Assembly (NCBI GenBank): GCA_948099385.1
Contig: CANUEZ040000029.1
Span: forward strand, 3,007,501 to 3,071,500
DNA from: Fasciola hepatica
Taxonomy: Eukaryota; Platyhelminthes; Trematoda; Plagiorchiida; Fasciolidae
Reading direction: 5' to 3'
DNA: 64,000 bases
The notes beneath the pieces were generated by a model. It was given only the letters and a program-made list of their open reading frames with translations. It was not told the DNA's origin and ran no database searches. Both the position numbers and the translations under genes were made by a program. Below, in pieces: positions 47,531 through 58,510 of this stretch. Position 1 is the stretch's first letter; the number at the start of each line of letters is the position of its first letter.

Positions 47531-48599
47531 TGTGAAAACAACCCGAGCTTGTGATCAGTTCGTCACTGCTGTGGTAACGAAGTGTGATAATTGTTGTATG
47601 GCTATATAATCGACATGTGTGTATGTGTGCGTCGTGTGATTTTGTCTTTATAAACATTTCGTTCATCGGCTTTGCTTTGAAAACAACCACCTGGACTACA
47701 GTACGCGCTATGCAAAGAGACGCATTGAAACGACCCAGGATACATCCGGAAGTCTGTGTTTTTGACTTCGTTTTCAAGTTTTTTTATTATCTGTTTTGTT
47801 TCTGTGCCCATTGGTTTTCGGTTGTGGATTCAAGGAGGATTTTGAGAAAGTTCAAAACGTATCAGATTCTTTTGACAAATTATGTACTACACAAAATTCC
47901 AAAGGGCTGTAATTTTACTGCCCTTTTGCTAAGCATTGGGGTTGGGTGTAGTTGCTGTTTGAACGATTCCAGTGTGGTTCACAGAATTCTTTAGCGGGAA
48001 AATGAATTCAAAAGCAAACTCATGAGCAGGATGTTATCTGCTTTTAAATGTCCAATTCTGCTAACCTACGATCCTTATATAAGAATTAAGAGGATTAAAA
48101 GAAGAATCTCTTTATGTGACACCATCGTATCCAGATATCATCGAATACACTGAAGTTTACCAAGTTAGGTACTAATTAAACTCATGGAATCAAAGCTAAC
48201 CAATTCATTAAATTTGTTGTTGTTGTTTATTGTTGTTATCCCTTTTCGACAAAACTGAGATTGAAATGCGTTTGACAGTCTTGGAACCACGTACCGGCAA
48301 ATGTGCATATCAGGTACGCTTGGGTGAACCTTATCCCTTGTAACCGGTGAAATTATCTTAAACTCAGAACTGTGTTGTCTACAAATAAGATGGCCAGAGT
48401 TAGGAATAAGTCTTACTTTGCTTACGATATGTGCATTCGTCTGTATTTGAAACTATGTGTTATATTATGGTTAGGCACGTTTTTGGCGAATCTCGCACTT
48501 GTGTCAGCTTGATTCAGTAGATTGGTTCGGGACTGGTCTGTTGCTAATGCCATTGGTAGACACGAGGCGGTTATGCGCCGTGAACCGAAGAGAATAATA
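47531..48599. other. No recognisable gene
   Basis: Frames at 47584-47994(+) and 47487-47811(-) overlap each other and lack any domain. Confidence 0.4.
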
Positions 48600-48805
48600 A
48601 AAATACTTCTTAACTTCCCTAATTATTATAAGACTTTGTGCAATATTTTTGGAAGGACCCAGGGCCAATCGAAGGGTGTCGAATAGAGTGGTGACCTGCT
48701 GTGGTAAAAGTCGAATATAGGACGTGAAAGACTAAATTCCACCATGAGGACAGTTGGACTACCGCTGGTCAAAATGTGCAGGCGCCGGGGTAACAACCTT
48801 GGCTC
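48600..48805 (-). repeat. tRNA-derived SINE, family II, second copy
   Basis: Body blocks TTCGATTGG, TCCTTCCAAAAATATTGCAC and a TTATTATT-rich tail match the 22668-22888 copy. The head has CTGACCAGCGGTAG-type sequence but box B is decayed. Confidence 0.55.
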
Positions 48806-49329
48806 GCTTATAGTGGCGCCTGATGCGCTAGCTCGCAAAGAGAGGTAAACGTTTATCAAATAAAAAAATCTCAGCTACCTATCACTGTGGGAGGTGCATC
48901 AATGAAAAAAATTGTGCCCTTCCACATTAAGAGCTGCTTCTGATTTCGGCCGTATATCACGGCTCTTTTCTCATACTAGATGTAGGGGGAAGCACTAATT
49001 ATTTGCGCCGTAAAACTGAAAATGCACTATACACCTGATAATGCTGTATTAGATAGCATGCTTCGGATGATACAGTTACTGGACCATTTGGACTACAGCG
49101 TTCACTCCTACCACCCACTGACCGTATTTTAAACCAATTTTGCAGTTGGAACTCAGAGGTAAAGAGAATTCGGTTACGTGATGTATTCCGAAGCTTATCG
49201 CTGCATCCCTACTAGTACATTTTGCAGCGAAGGTGATCGTGCAACCCATTGCTGTTGACTTCTATGTTCACATTGGTGTAAGGAAAATTGTTTTCAGTTT
49301 CGCGGTTAACCAGTCCCTTGAAAGTGCCA
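48806..49329. other. No recognisable gene
   Basis: Unique sequence with only short frames. Confidence 0.4.
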
Positions 49330-49490
49330 TTGGGACATTTAGAACGAGACTGCATCGAACAAGCTTGTTTTCGGTAACTTGATCCTCTCGATACTGTCGC
49401 TGGATATATAGAATATGAGTGTATATTCACGAGCGATATTGTCAAACATCAACAACATGATAAGCAGAAGAAGGATTGTGAAAGGCGATT
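49330..49490 (-). repeat. Diverged inverted repeat, copy 1
   Basis: The minus strand contains TTTCACAATCCTT, GTTTGACAATAT, GTGAATATACACTC and AAGTTACCGAAAACAAGCTT in the same order as the plus strand at 49730-49870. Identity is moderate. Confidence 0.55.
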
Positions 49491-49729
49491 GGTCGAAAAA
49501 TGGTATCAATGTAGTATGGCCGTTTGAAGGGAAAGAAAGCAGCGAGTGCGGATTCTGCATTCAAATCACTGATCTCAATCAGATCTGATCACTTCCATTT
49601 GCGTTACATAGTCACTTGATGATTGATCGTCCTCCTATACGCAGACACTGTTGAGCGACTAGATTAATTGGGAAATCGACTTCGGAAAAAAGCGATGAAC
49701 TACAAAGAACAATTGCAACCACTTCACGA

Positions 49730-49872
49730 CCTCTCGTTTTTCACAATCCTTTCCCAACTTATGGCAGTGTTTGATACTAGTAGTATTGTTCTTGAATATG
49801 CACTCCTGCTATGTCAGTTAGCCAAAAGACGAAGTTACCGAAAACAAGTTCAGTACTCGTGAGATTTTTCCC
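49730..49872 (+). repeat. Diverged inverted repeat, copy 2
   Basis: TTTTCACAATCCTT, GTTTGATACTAGTA, TTGAATATGCACTC and AAGTTACCGAAAACAAGTT mirror the minus-strand segment 240 bp to the left. Two short frames here share LPKTS-type peptides with copy 1 for this reason, not because they are genes. Confidence 0.55.
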
Positions 49873-51593
49873 CGGTGAATTTTCTTCACATGGAGGGAAG
49901 TATGAAAATCAAGTTCACAGTACGGCATCCGATTTGTTTATGCATCGGAATAGCATAAAAGCGCTGCCAATAACTGTCAATAGATCCTTAATGAAACAAA
50001 CTTTTTCTCGCCATTCTACCAATTTAAGTCCTAGATTGAAATGTGGTGGAAGTTGATTGGCCATTTGGCGGCAGCGAAAAACAGCTTGCAGTTATCAAAT
50101 CGACAAAACGATTTGTGTATCACATGAACGGAGAAAACCTATCCATGGGGTGATTTTTCGCGAGTTCTGTTTTCCAACTATCTGTGCACTTGAATCGATG
50201 CAACTATACTGCCTCATATACTCAGATTTTACTTATTTGTGTGAGAATTTAATTCCTTGGGCATGTAACGGTTTCCAAAAAGCATCGATCAAGTGATTGC
50301 GTATTATTTCCAGTAATTCAGTGACTTCGACTGTTCGATCGATGATTGGGTTGCGTCAACCGATTGGTGCATTGTATGACCCGGATGAGATGGAATAGAT
50401 CTGTGTCTGGTTCATGACACGGGTTGCTAATCGTAGGACGTTGTTGGGACGTTGAATGAGACCCGTAAACAATTTCCCAGTTAAAGCTGAGGAAGGACGG
50501 GGGTCACTTGTAATGTGATATCCTCTCCAATACCGATTAAAAGGAAAGTTGCTCGTGGATAACTGGTGACTAATACTGGTAACGAAATGAGGAGACAATC
50601 GAACGTAGTCATCATATTGATGAACAATCCGTAAATTGCCAGACAGCAAAGTTTAGGCACGTCAACCGTGATAATGCGCGTGGGATTTCAGAAGCCATTA
50701 AATCCGAATGGGCCGAAGAACCATCCGATCCGGATACAGTCATGAGGAAGGCAAATGCTGTGGAAAGAATTCTTTTCACAGTTCCTCTTCGGTCGCGAAA
50801 GCATGGTATTAGACCGAAATTATGGAGTGGATTACTGTAAAATTTTGCATTTATCTTAGCCCTTCCTTGTGCTTTCAAAAACCTTTGATGTTCACCTTGA
50901 ACCTACTAGTCATGCCAATCGTGCACAACCACACCTCCACCCACACACCTATCAATAAATGCCACATTTCCAAACAACCCGTTCCATATACCAAGGCCGA
51001 AAGAGGTTAGTACTGTGTCCAAGAATCAGTACGTCATATGTTGTGGTTTTTAACTTTTTAAGGTGAAAACTGCTTTGCCGGTAGAGACTATAATTGTAGA
51101 ACCTGTTTTGAAAAAGGTGACCCTTGGTACCCGAAAAGTCGGCTAATTAGAACCACCACCGACAACACTGTGTATTGGACAACAAAAAACATTTTAAAAA
51201 ACCTATTGCATACTTCTAGTATAAAGCTGTTTGTTCGTGACCCATAGAAACATACGAAAGGAATTCCTCCCGTAACGTTCTATTTGTCTTGTTTGTTCTA
51301 GTTCTTTACAAGACCCGATTGTCACAGTCAAGCGGAAGTTGGAGTAGTTCTGCTTATGAGGCAGATCAACGAAATGCAACGATGCAGCAAACGATTCCGT
51401 TAATTCATTGATCCATAGATAACGGAGCTAAAACTACAAATTGATCGACGTATGACACTTTTGAGAATGCACTCGTGACAGTCAGATTGACGAATAAATC
51501 TTTTTTGGGTGTGTGACACGAGATGCTCGTATATGGTCCACCTAGCAGTGGAGTAGTTTGACTGTTGAGTAATATGGTCCATCGATATCTGCC
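49873..51593. other. No supported gene
   Basis: Minus-strand frames at 50356-50649 (97 codons) and 50612-50878 (88 codons) adjoin and look protein-like (HQYDDYVRLSPHFVTSISHQ), but they are separated by a stop and have no domain. Not called as a gene. Confidence 0.35.
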
Positions 51594-51662
51594 CATGTCA
51601 GGGAGTCGGAAATCTCCCTGAAAACACGTCATCAGCAGGCGGCAGTTTAATTCACATTACTG
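51594..51662 (+). repeat. LTR fragment (first 65 bp of the 57078 LTR)
   Basis: TGTCAGGGAGTCGGAAATCT, CCCTGAAAACACGTCATCAGC and GGCGGCAGTTTAATTCAC match the start of the 57078-57620 sequence with few differences, in the same orientation. It stops abruptly just before the CR1 5' region. Confidence 0.6.
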
Positions 51663-51893
51663 AGCGTATCAGAATTGCTTTTAAGGTGTGTTTTATCCGG
51701 AGAACATTTTTATTCTCTGTGTAGTGTTGCCGAGTAGTGTTCGGTGTTTTTGTGAAGCGATCTTTTCTCGCTTGGAGTTTTTCTTTTTGTTCTTTCGTGT
51801 TAACGGGCTGTACCTGCAAGTGTCAGAGTGTTTATTTTGTGTTTGGTTGAAGAGCACCTGGGCTGTTTTCCCCTTCGTCTTGTGGATTTCGGT

Positions 51894-52034
51894 ATGACAC
51901 GCTTTTCTGACCCGTGTCTCGCATTTAAGTGCGGAAAACGTGTGATAAATGGTATGGAATGCGAGGTATGCAAGAGGTGGGCTCACCCAAAGTGTTCAGG
52001 AATAACAAAGGACACTCTATGTCCTTTATAAACA
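51894..52034 (+). pseudogene. CR1 ORF1 N-terminus, PHD-type zinc finger (truncated)
   Basis: ATG at 51894 opens MTRFSDPCLAFKCGKRV followed by NGMECEVCKRWAHPKCSGIT. The Cys/His spacing (C-x3-C at the start, C-x2-C, then H-x3-C) fits the PHD finger of CR1 ORF1 with the first pair altered. The frame ends at TAA about 15 residues later, where homologues continue, so a frameshift or stop separates it from the main ORF1. The role known for the family is nucleic-acid or protein binding in the retrotransposition particle. Confidence 0.6.
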
Positions 52035-52275
52035 TAATCCATGGGCTTATTGGGTCTGTGCTCTTTGCTAGGAGGCGGCCAATCTGGCATTTAAACTGCA
52101 GATCCAAGGGCAAGACCAACGCCCACCAAGTAGTACCTTAGACATAAGCCCCAAAACACCGCAATCAGGTAGCAGGAAGTCGTTTGCGGAAGTAGCAGCC
52201 ACACCTGAGAGGACAGTCATTAGAACGAGTGGGCCAGTTCCGAGAGCTTGCCATGCCGTCGTTGTCTCAACTCCT

Positions 52276-53148
52276 TTGAAGCAGACCGGCGAGGGCCAGT
52301 GGACTGAGCAGAAGCCTAGAAGGGCAAGACAGCCCAAAAAGAAGAGTGACTGTAATGTAGCGAAGGATGGGCCAGCCAAGGTGGACGACCCTGCACTCCT
52401 AGTGTTGGAAAACAAGGTGAAGAACCTGCAAAGGCAAATCTCGTCGATGGGAAGGGTCTCAAGCATCAGGCTCATGATCCTAAACCAGGAAGAACCTTTC
52501 ATAAGGGAATCGAAAGCCAGGCGGGACATAGATAGGAGAAGGGTCTACGATATACCGCGAATCGCAGGTGTTCCGTACCCTACCACTTTAAGAAGGATGC
52601 ACAGAGTGGGGACATGGAAGTCACCACTGGGGAACCAAGGCGAACTTAGTGCGAGACCAATCCTAGTGGAGTTCGCTGATGAGGTCACCCGGGATAGACC
52701 GCTGTCGAGGGCAGCAGTAGTGGCTCACGCCACCAAGGGTAGATACCAAATTGTGCCAGATGAGCATAGAGTAAGGCCTCGTGGTCTAGCACCGAAGGGT
52801 AGCCTGGCTCGACCAGCCAGGGCGCTGGTGATAAACCTAAAAGTTCAGCAGGATGCCGTACTCGGCTCTCAGGCCCCGTCCCCGACAGTAGTAAAGAAGC
52901 CACGTGCGGGCTCGGGAATAGTTGTAATTGAAGACGCGCTGGAAGATGAAAATTGGCAGTACTGTCCGAAGGTGGAAGACAGTGCGACCCTTGTCAGTCT
53001 GGATGTTATAGCAACTCCTATAGAGATGGATTGGGAGTCGTCGGAAGTTGTGGATTGTCAGATGGAGTCATGCACACCAGTGGGGACAACCGATGGAAAA
53101 AACTTGTCATCATCTCAGGCGTTGCGCCTGAGAACCAGACAGGAGTAA
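52276..53148 (+). CDS. CR1 ORF1 nucleic-acid-binding protein (main open part)
   Basis: At 290 codons this is the longest intact frame in the window. It starts with a basic, proline-rich stretch (KPRRARQPKKKSD), then a short coiled-coil candidate ALLVLENKVKNLQRQISS. Next comes a conserved block, IRLMILNQEEPFIRESKARR followed by DIDRRRVYDIPRIAGVPYP and MHRVGTWK, which I recall from CR1 ORF1 proteins of flatworms. RPILVEFADEVTRDRPLSR and a low-complexity C-terminus follow. It ends at TAA 53146. The true start is probably upstream, in the broken PHD segment. It binds LINE RNA by analogy. Confidence 0.7.
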   Translation: MKQTGEGQWTEQKPRRARQPKKKSDCNVAKDGPAKVDDPALLVLENKVKNLQRQISSMGRVSSIRLMILNQEEPFIRESKARRDIDRRRVYDIPRIAGVPYPTTLRRMHRVGTWKSPLGNQGELSARPILVEFADEVTRDRPLSRAAVVAHATKGRYQIVPDEHRVRPRGLAPKGSLARPARALVINLKVQQDAVLGSQAPSPTVVKKPRAGSGIVVIEDALEDENWQYCPKVEDSATLVSLDVIATPIEMDWESSEVVDCQMESCTPVGTTDGKNLSSSQALRLRTRQE

Positions 53149-53830
53149 ATATTAAGAGACTCCTAAGTGACGGAGTAAACGCGGTGGTGTTATATACTAA
53201 CGCGTGTAGTATAAGAAATAAATGGATGGAACTCGTCAAATCCGCTGGGGAGCACAAAGCGTCAATAGTTGCCGTCACGGAAACTTGCCTTTCTAAAGAA
53301 GACAATGTGCCAGGCCTAATAAGTAACGGTTTTGCAGACTATAGGCAGGATAAAGAACACGATCGCCTTGGTGGAGGAGTAGCCATCCTCATTAGGTCAG
53401 GTACAAGCCACCTTGAGTCTCAGACCAAGATGTGCACTCGCATTGTCCATTTGTGCTCCGTTACGATCATCCTTCCAGGCAGAAGGGTTAACGTTGTCTG
53501 TGTCTACAGGGCCCCAAGTACAAACCGCGAAGAGGATGTTTGTTTACAGTGGACTTTGACCGAACTAGTTAAGGACGCACAAAAGACCCTCATAGTGGGT
53601 GACTTCAATCTTCCGCACATCGAATGGACGGCTGAGATCTGCGTGCCGGGATCGGAGGATCAAACCTACTCAGAATGGCTGCATGATAATGTGTTGCACC
53701 AGCATATTAGAGAAAATACCAGATATATGACTGGATGCCTTCCATCCTTGCTGGACCTAGCAAAAACGAACGTACCCAACGATGTGTCTGGACTGCATTA
53801 CTGAGCATCGCTGGGCAAGAGTGACCACGT
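53100..53830 (+). pseudogene. CR1 ORF2 apurinic-type endonuclease
   Basis: Catalytic landmarks run in order: YTNACSIRNK (Asn box, about 53200), VAVTETCLS (Glu box, about 53275), DRLGGGVAILIRS, VNVVCVYRAPST, VGDFNLPHIEW (53597-53611), LLDLAKTNVPNDV and, after an in-frame TGA at 53802, SDH at 53820-53828. All active-site residues are present except that the stop separates the last His. Function known for the family: nicking of target DNA to prime reverse transcription. Confidence 0.8.
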
Positions 53831-55265
53831 GTGTGTCAAAATCGCACTATGCTTGCGGCAACCCAAGGTACACTCAAGGCTGGTCGGACATTTCGGTAGC
53901 ACGGACATAGATAGGCTTCGTAATAGGGCGATGGGTTTGACCTGGGACACGATAGAGGAGATTACTGTCAAGGAGCGCTGGCAGGTCAAAAAGGGATTCC
54001 TGATTGCTCTACAGGAAGAGTTCACACCCTTGAAACAAAGGAGTGGAGAGGGCAAACCCATGTGATGGAAGGCTGCAATAGCCAAGGCCATCAGACGTAG
54101 AAACCGCAGCTGGAACCAGTACAAAGCTTCCAGCAGTCAGTTGGCCTGGAACTGCTATACAAAGCTGAGAAACAAGACTGTGAGCCTTCTGAGGACTTCC
54201 AAGCTGGAATATGAGCTCAAGTTGGCCCAGTGTGTAAGACAACAGCCGAAAAAATTCTACAGCTATGTACAGTCGAAAGGCTCAAAAAAGAATGCCGTAG
54301 GTGCACTATCCACTAGAGACCACGGTATTGTCACTGATGACCAGGGCAAAGCAGACGCCCTGGGGGAATACTTTGGTAGTGTACATAGAATGGATAGTGG
54401 GGTACGAGTAGATCTGACTCTGGTGCATCCTTCTCCTCAGTTAAACGAGCTAGACCTCTCAGAGGAAAGCGTGCGTAAGTACCTAAAGGAATTAAACAGC
54501 CACAAGTCAACGGGCCCAGATGGCATGCATCCAGCTTTCATCAAGCCGTTGGCGGATATCATTGCTCCATCGGTATGCAGGCCGTACAGGTCCACGTTGG
54601 ATCAGAGTAAACTGCCTCAGGACTGGAAAATCGTGGTAGTCGTGGCAATACATAAGAGTGGACTTAAGTCGGCTTTTCATAACTACAGGCCGGTAAGCCT
54701 AACTAGCATCCTATGTAAAGTCCTTGAGAAGATAATCCGTGCCCACCTCTGTCAGTACTTACTGGAGCACTCCATGCTAAGTCCGGCCCAGCATGGATTT
54801 CTAAAATTAGATCTTGCCTGATCAACCTTTTGTGCTTTTTAGATGAAGTAACTCGACGATTGGATGAAGTAAAGCAAGTTGAGGTATGCTACCTCGAGTT
54901 TAGCATGGCTTTCGACTCTGTTTCTCATCGTCTTTTGTTATGCAAGATGGAGATGTTCGGTATAGGTGGGTCAGTATATAGGTGGCTGGCGGACTTCCTC
55001 TCTCGCAGGCGTTTTACGTCAAAGTGGGGGACAGGTGCTCCAGCTTGGTGGATGCCACCAGTGGTGTACCTCAGGGATCCGTCCTGAGCCCGGTCCTATT
55101 CTTGTTGTCTATTAACGACCCGGTATCCGCTCTCCAATCGCCTAGCTTTATTTTTGCGGATGATGTGAAGATTGTTGGATCCGAGGATAGGCTGGACTTG
55201 GACAGGGATATAGGTACTGCCCTGGACTGGGCATACAAATGGGACTTACCCCTGAACGCTGAATA
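53830..55265 (+). pseudogene. CR1 ORF2 reverse transcriptase
   Basis: After the endonuclease come KERWQVKKGFLIALQEEF, a TGA at 54063 and the RT: HKSTGPDGMHPAFIKPLAD, LPQDWKIVVVVAIHKSG, NYRPVSLTSILCKVLEKI and LSPAQHGF (to 54800). A frame change there leads to LLCFLDEVTRRLDEVKQ and EVCYLEFSMAFDSV (motif A with D to E) at 54830-55087. A second change leads to GVPQGSVLSPVLFLLS (motif B) and FIFADDVKIV (motif C, both Asp present) at 55147-55170. The first motif-A aspartate is Glu and there are two frameshifts, so the copy is dead. Confidence 0.82.
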
Positions 55266-55299
55266 AAGCCATTTATTGTCAAGGTCAACAGAGAGCCTA

Positions 55300-55958
55300 A
55301 CGGTCGCTCATGATCAAGGGCTGTTCACCATAGAAGCAGTCAGTAGGGTTAAAGACCTTGGGGTCATCATGATCAGTGAGTTTAAATGGCCCGAACAGTG
55401 CAACGCTGCTGCACAAAAGGCTCGTAGTGAGCTCTTTATACTGCGGTAAGCTTTGTCGTGCCGGTAGCTGGAGGTATTCGTACCTATTTACATGGCTATA
55501 GTACGACCTCACTTAGAAGGTAGCGTGCAGGCTTGGTCACCCTTCCACAAAAAGGACGCTGCCTGCCTAGAGAAAGTTCAACGTCTCGCCACACGAATGG
55601 TTGAAGGACAGAGGGGTAAGACGTACGGGCAGAGACTCTGTGATCTGAATGTTTTCTCGCTGCAAGGAGGAAACGTCGAGGGGATGTTATAGAAACATTC
55701 AAGGTAATGAAGGGCTTTTCTAGCCTTAGACCTGATAGTCTATTCCAAGTGGCTTTAGATTCCAGAACAAGGGGACATGAAAAGAAGCTGATAAAAGCCC
55801 GAGCTAGGTTGATGGCTAGATCGCACTTCTTCAGCAACAGGGTAGTGAACAGTTGGAACGGTCTGCTTGGTGGAATGATAGATCTGCAGACCGTCCAATC
55901 CTTCAAAGGTGCCCTAGATTGCAAGTGGTACCAGATATTTCCTCGTAGTGAGCTCTGA
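55300..55958 (+). pseudogene. CR1 ORF2 C-terminal domain
   Basis: VKDLGVIMISEFKWPEQCNA (about 55350) is the post-RT box. After stops, MAIVRPHLEGSVQAWSPFHK, LEKVQRLATRMVEGQR and YGQRLCDLNVFSLQ (55492-55692) follow, and then RSHFFSNRVVNSWNGLLGGM and SFKGALDCKWYQ (55707-55958). This order is the standard CR1/Jockey C-terminus. The antisense copy at 28960-30295 retains the same nucleotide blocks. Confidence 0.78.
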
Positions 55959-55975
55959 GTATGTTAACTAGATGG

Positions 55976-56579
55976 ATGATGGGGAGCACCGGTCCTTCTG
56001 CAGTATGTTTTAATCGACTTTTTCGCCCATTGCATACTGTCTCAGTGAACGCTCACGATGCATAATGTCTCTCACAGTTGATGCGCGATGAGGTTTTCCG
56101 TTTCCCTCTCATTTTTAGCGAAGATTTGACGAAATACACTCGGCAGTGGTGGGTGCACAACTGGTGTGGATACCATTGAAGGAATTCAAGACGCTCGACT
56201 GGCCGTGGCCATTACCTGTCCTGTGCAAACTGAACTGAACCAACCAATGATGAGGCCAGCATATCTCACTTGAAAGCTGCATCACGTAATGGTTCGGAAT
56301 GTAAAAACAGTCGAAATCGTTCCAAATATCCTCTCTGTTGGGAGCTGTAGACCCCCTAATCAAGTCATTGTGTTCCTACGTGCAATTCTACACGCAATTT
56401 TTACTACTGTCACTTCTGCCATACTAGTCCTCTGGTGAACTCTCAACGTCTAACCGAGACTGTGAGAAAAATCCCTTTTGGATATCAAACAACATGGTAT
56501 TCAAATCGCAAATAAAACTTCTGTAGTAACACATACTCATACGTCCAATCGGATCACGTCCTTGCTTTACTTTACTACG
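55976..56579. other. No gene; an LTR-like middle block at 56245-56290
   Basis: AATGATGAGGCCAGCATATC followed by TCAC and GCATCACG at 56245-56290 resembles 57178-57215 in the LTR candidate. Otherwise unique. Confidence 0.4.
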
Positions 56580-57077
56580 GCCGGCTACTTGGAGGATAAG
56601 TCGGCCTCATGAGGTGATGAAATCTCATGGGTGTTTGGTACAAAAGACCTTGTCAGCGTCACGGCTTTTTTCAAGTGTGCACCTCTAGCCTTCACACGAC
56701 TAAGCGCGGCGTGCAAGGTAGCACTGTGTAGATGCATGATTGTCGATGGCTCCCTAGGAACACGTTCGCCATTCGATTGAATTGATTCCAACCTAGAGGC
56801 CTATGAAGCCCTGTTACTTCGATTGATCTCCCTCAAAGGGTTTGGATCATACAGTAAATCTCGTCCATTAATGGGGGGATAACTGCCTTCGCATGACGAA
56901 CACCATCTCATTGAGATTTTTCGACCACGGTTACCATCAACCTGGGTTAGCTCGCCTGTCAAACAGGCTGTTGTGGCCGCTTACGCATGATTCGGCATCG
57001 TAGAGCCACAGGTGAGAGCTGGGTACCTGGTGGAGATCAAATAAATGGAAGATACTCCAAAGACATGACAGTCTACA
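56580..57077 (-). mobile_element. RTE 5'-region fragment
   Basis: On the minus strand the segment shares GACTGTC, TTTGATCTCCA, TACCCAGCTCTCACC and GTGGCTCTACGATG with the 5' end of the RTE at 22345. The order GCATGATTGTCGATGGCTCC followed by TAGGAACACGTTCGCCATTCG also parallels 22005-22045. It is a 5' piece only, which is unusual for a LINE, since these normally lose 5' ends. Confidence 0.5.
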
Positions 57078-57620
57078 GTGTCAGGGAGCCGAAAATCTCC
57101 CTGAAAACACGTCATCAGCCAGGCTGCAGTTCACTTTCTTCCAACCCACTGACAGGGTGCTTGGTGAACACCAACGAATGATGAGGCCCGCATATCCCAC
57201 ATAGTAGCGCAGTCGTGATGCGTGTGCCCATGAACCAATCACTTCACCACACGTCACTCTTCACACCAACCACTGACAGACAACCTACTGCCTACTCTTC
57301 ACACCAACCCACCAACCAATCAGACTTATGACATACTGTGATCCGACTTAAGCAATCACATTTGCGCACCACGCTAAGCAATCGGTAAGAACGCCTTGTG
57401 TCCATGTAATCCTTACCTCATGATATATAAAGTGTTGATTTTTGGTTTCACTTGAATACAGTTTCCACACTTTGGTTGTAGTTACTTTTCCGTTGGGATT
57501 AGACGATCGAGGAATCACTGATCAGGGATAATCCAGAGACTTGATCACCGACACAACACCCACCACGACGAAACAAACGCAGAACGTCATCAATCCAAAC
57601 AACTGTGTACAGATACACCA
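57078..57620 (+). mobile_element. Solo-LTR candidate with TATA box
   Basis: The sequence starts TGTCAGGGAGCCGAAAATCT, typical of an LTR start, and has a hairpin (AGGGAG/CTCCCT). TATATAAAG is at 57424-57432, about 350 bp in. It is followed by GAATACAGTTTCC, a possible transcription start, and a short R/U5-like stretch. The first 65 bp recur at 51594 and a middle block at 56245. No internal coding region flanks it, so it fits a solo LTR. The 3' boundary is uncertain. Confidence 0.5.
57424..57432 (+). promoter_or_regulatory. TATA box of the solo-LTR candidate
   Basis: TATATAAAG sits in the position expected of an LTR promoter, with A/T-rich flanks and a plausible start site about 30 bp on. Confidence 0.4.
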
Positions 57621-58510
57621 TCAAAATCGAAGTCAAACCTCTATTAAGGCTTGTTTTCAATTTCTGAAACTGTGATTTCTATGTTGAAAATCACCCTAAG
57701 GGTAAAGATGCGTATCCCAACCTTGAGTCGAACGTGTGTGTGGAATGCTCAAACAAAAACCGTTTCGTACGTTGTTTCCGTTTTAATAATACCGAAGTAA
57801 TTGTCTTCGACTATTTTGTGAATGGTAAAACACTCCATGAACAATGCGGGAAAATGAGAGGTCGATGGTATTCATGGGGCGTTACTGGTTAACAGTAAAA
57901 TATATTTTCACTCGTGGCACCCCTAAATGTCCATCAGACTGTGTTCTATGAGAATCTCGGGGCACTCACGTATATAGAGTGATTCTGTTCGGTGAATTTT
58001 ATCGCGTGTGTATATGAGTTCCTTTTGGAGAGAGTTCGATGCCTGTTTGGAGAAGAATCCGTTCAGACTTCTATCATTTTATTCTTTTTTTCTCCATCCG
58101 TCCTTCTTTCTCTTAAACTCCATGTTTTATTGCTAAGATAATCGCTTACTTGTACCCAGTTCTTAATAAACGAAACAGAATATTACACATTTGATTCCCT
58201 TTACAAATTACCGCGTACTGGAAATCGAACGAGCGGTTCCTTCTGTTCAAGTAATTTGCTCTGATTTCTGCACTCAGTTCTAGTCATTGGAACTTAAAAT
58301 TCTCCTCGGCTATACGGAATTTCAGAACCATCGAATTAACTAACATCGGAAGTCAGCTCTATCTACACCTGACTGCGGAGTTATTTTTCCAGAATACCAT
58401 TATTGGGGGAACAGTTCCAAAACGATTACAATTGGTGCGCGAGTCTACAAAAGTCCTCGGTCTTTCATGCGTTTAGCATAACGGTGTTCATCTATTTATC
58501 CGACTCCGCA
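57621..58510. other. No recognisable gene
   Basis: AT-rich unique sequence with no frame above 60 codons. Confidence 0.45.

Larger units (their letters stand above)
51690..55975 (+). mobile_element. CR1-like LINE, near full length, inactivated
   Basis: About 4.3 kb: 5' region (51690-51893), PHD-type finger and ORF1 (51894-53148), APE endonuclease (53100-53830), RT (54060-55265), C-terminal domain (55300-55958) and a short 3' region. A PHD finger in ORF1 and an APE-RT ORF2 are CR1 features. From about 53100 to 54821 the frame is one open line broken only by TGA at 53802 and 54063. Frameshifts follow near 54800 and 55010, with stops at 55264 and beyond. A shorter antisense relative is at 28960-30295. 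Confidence 0.87.
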
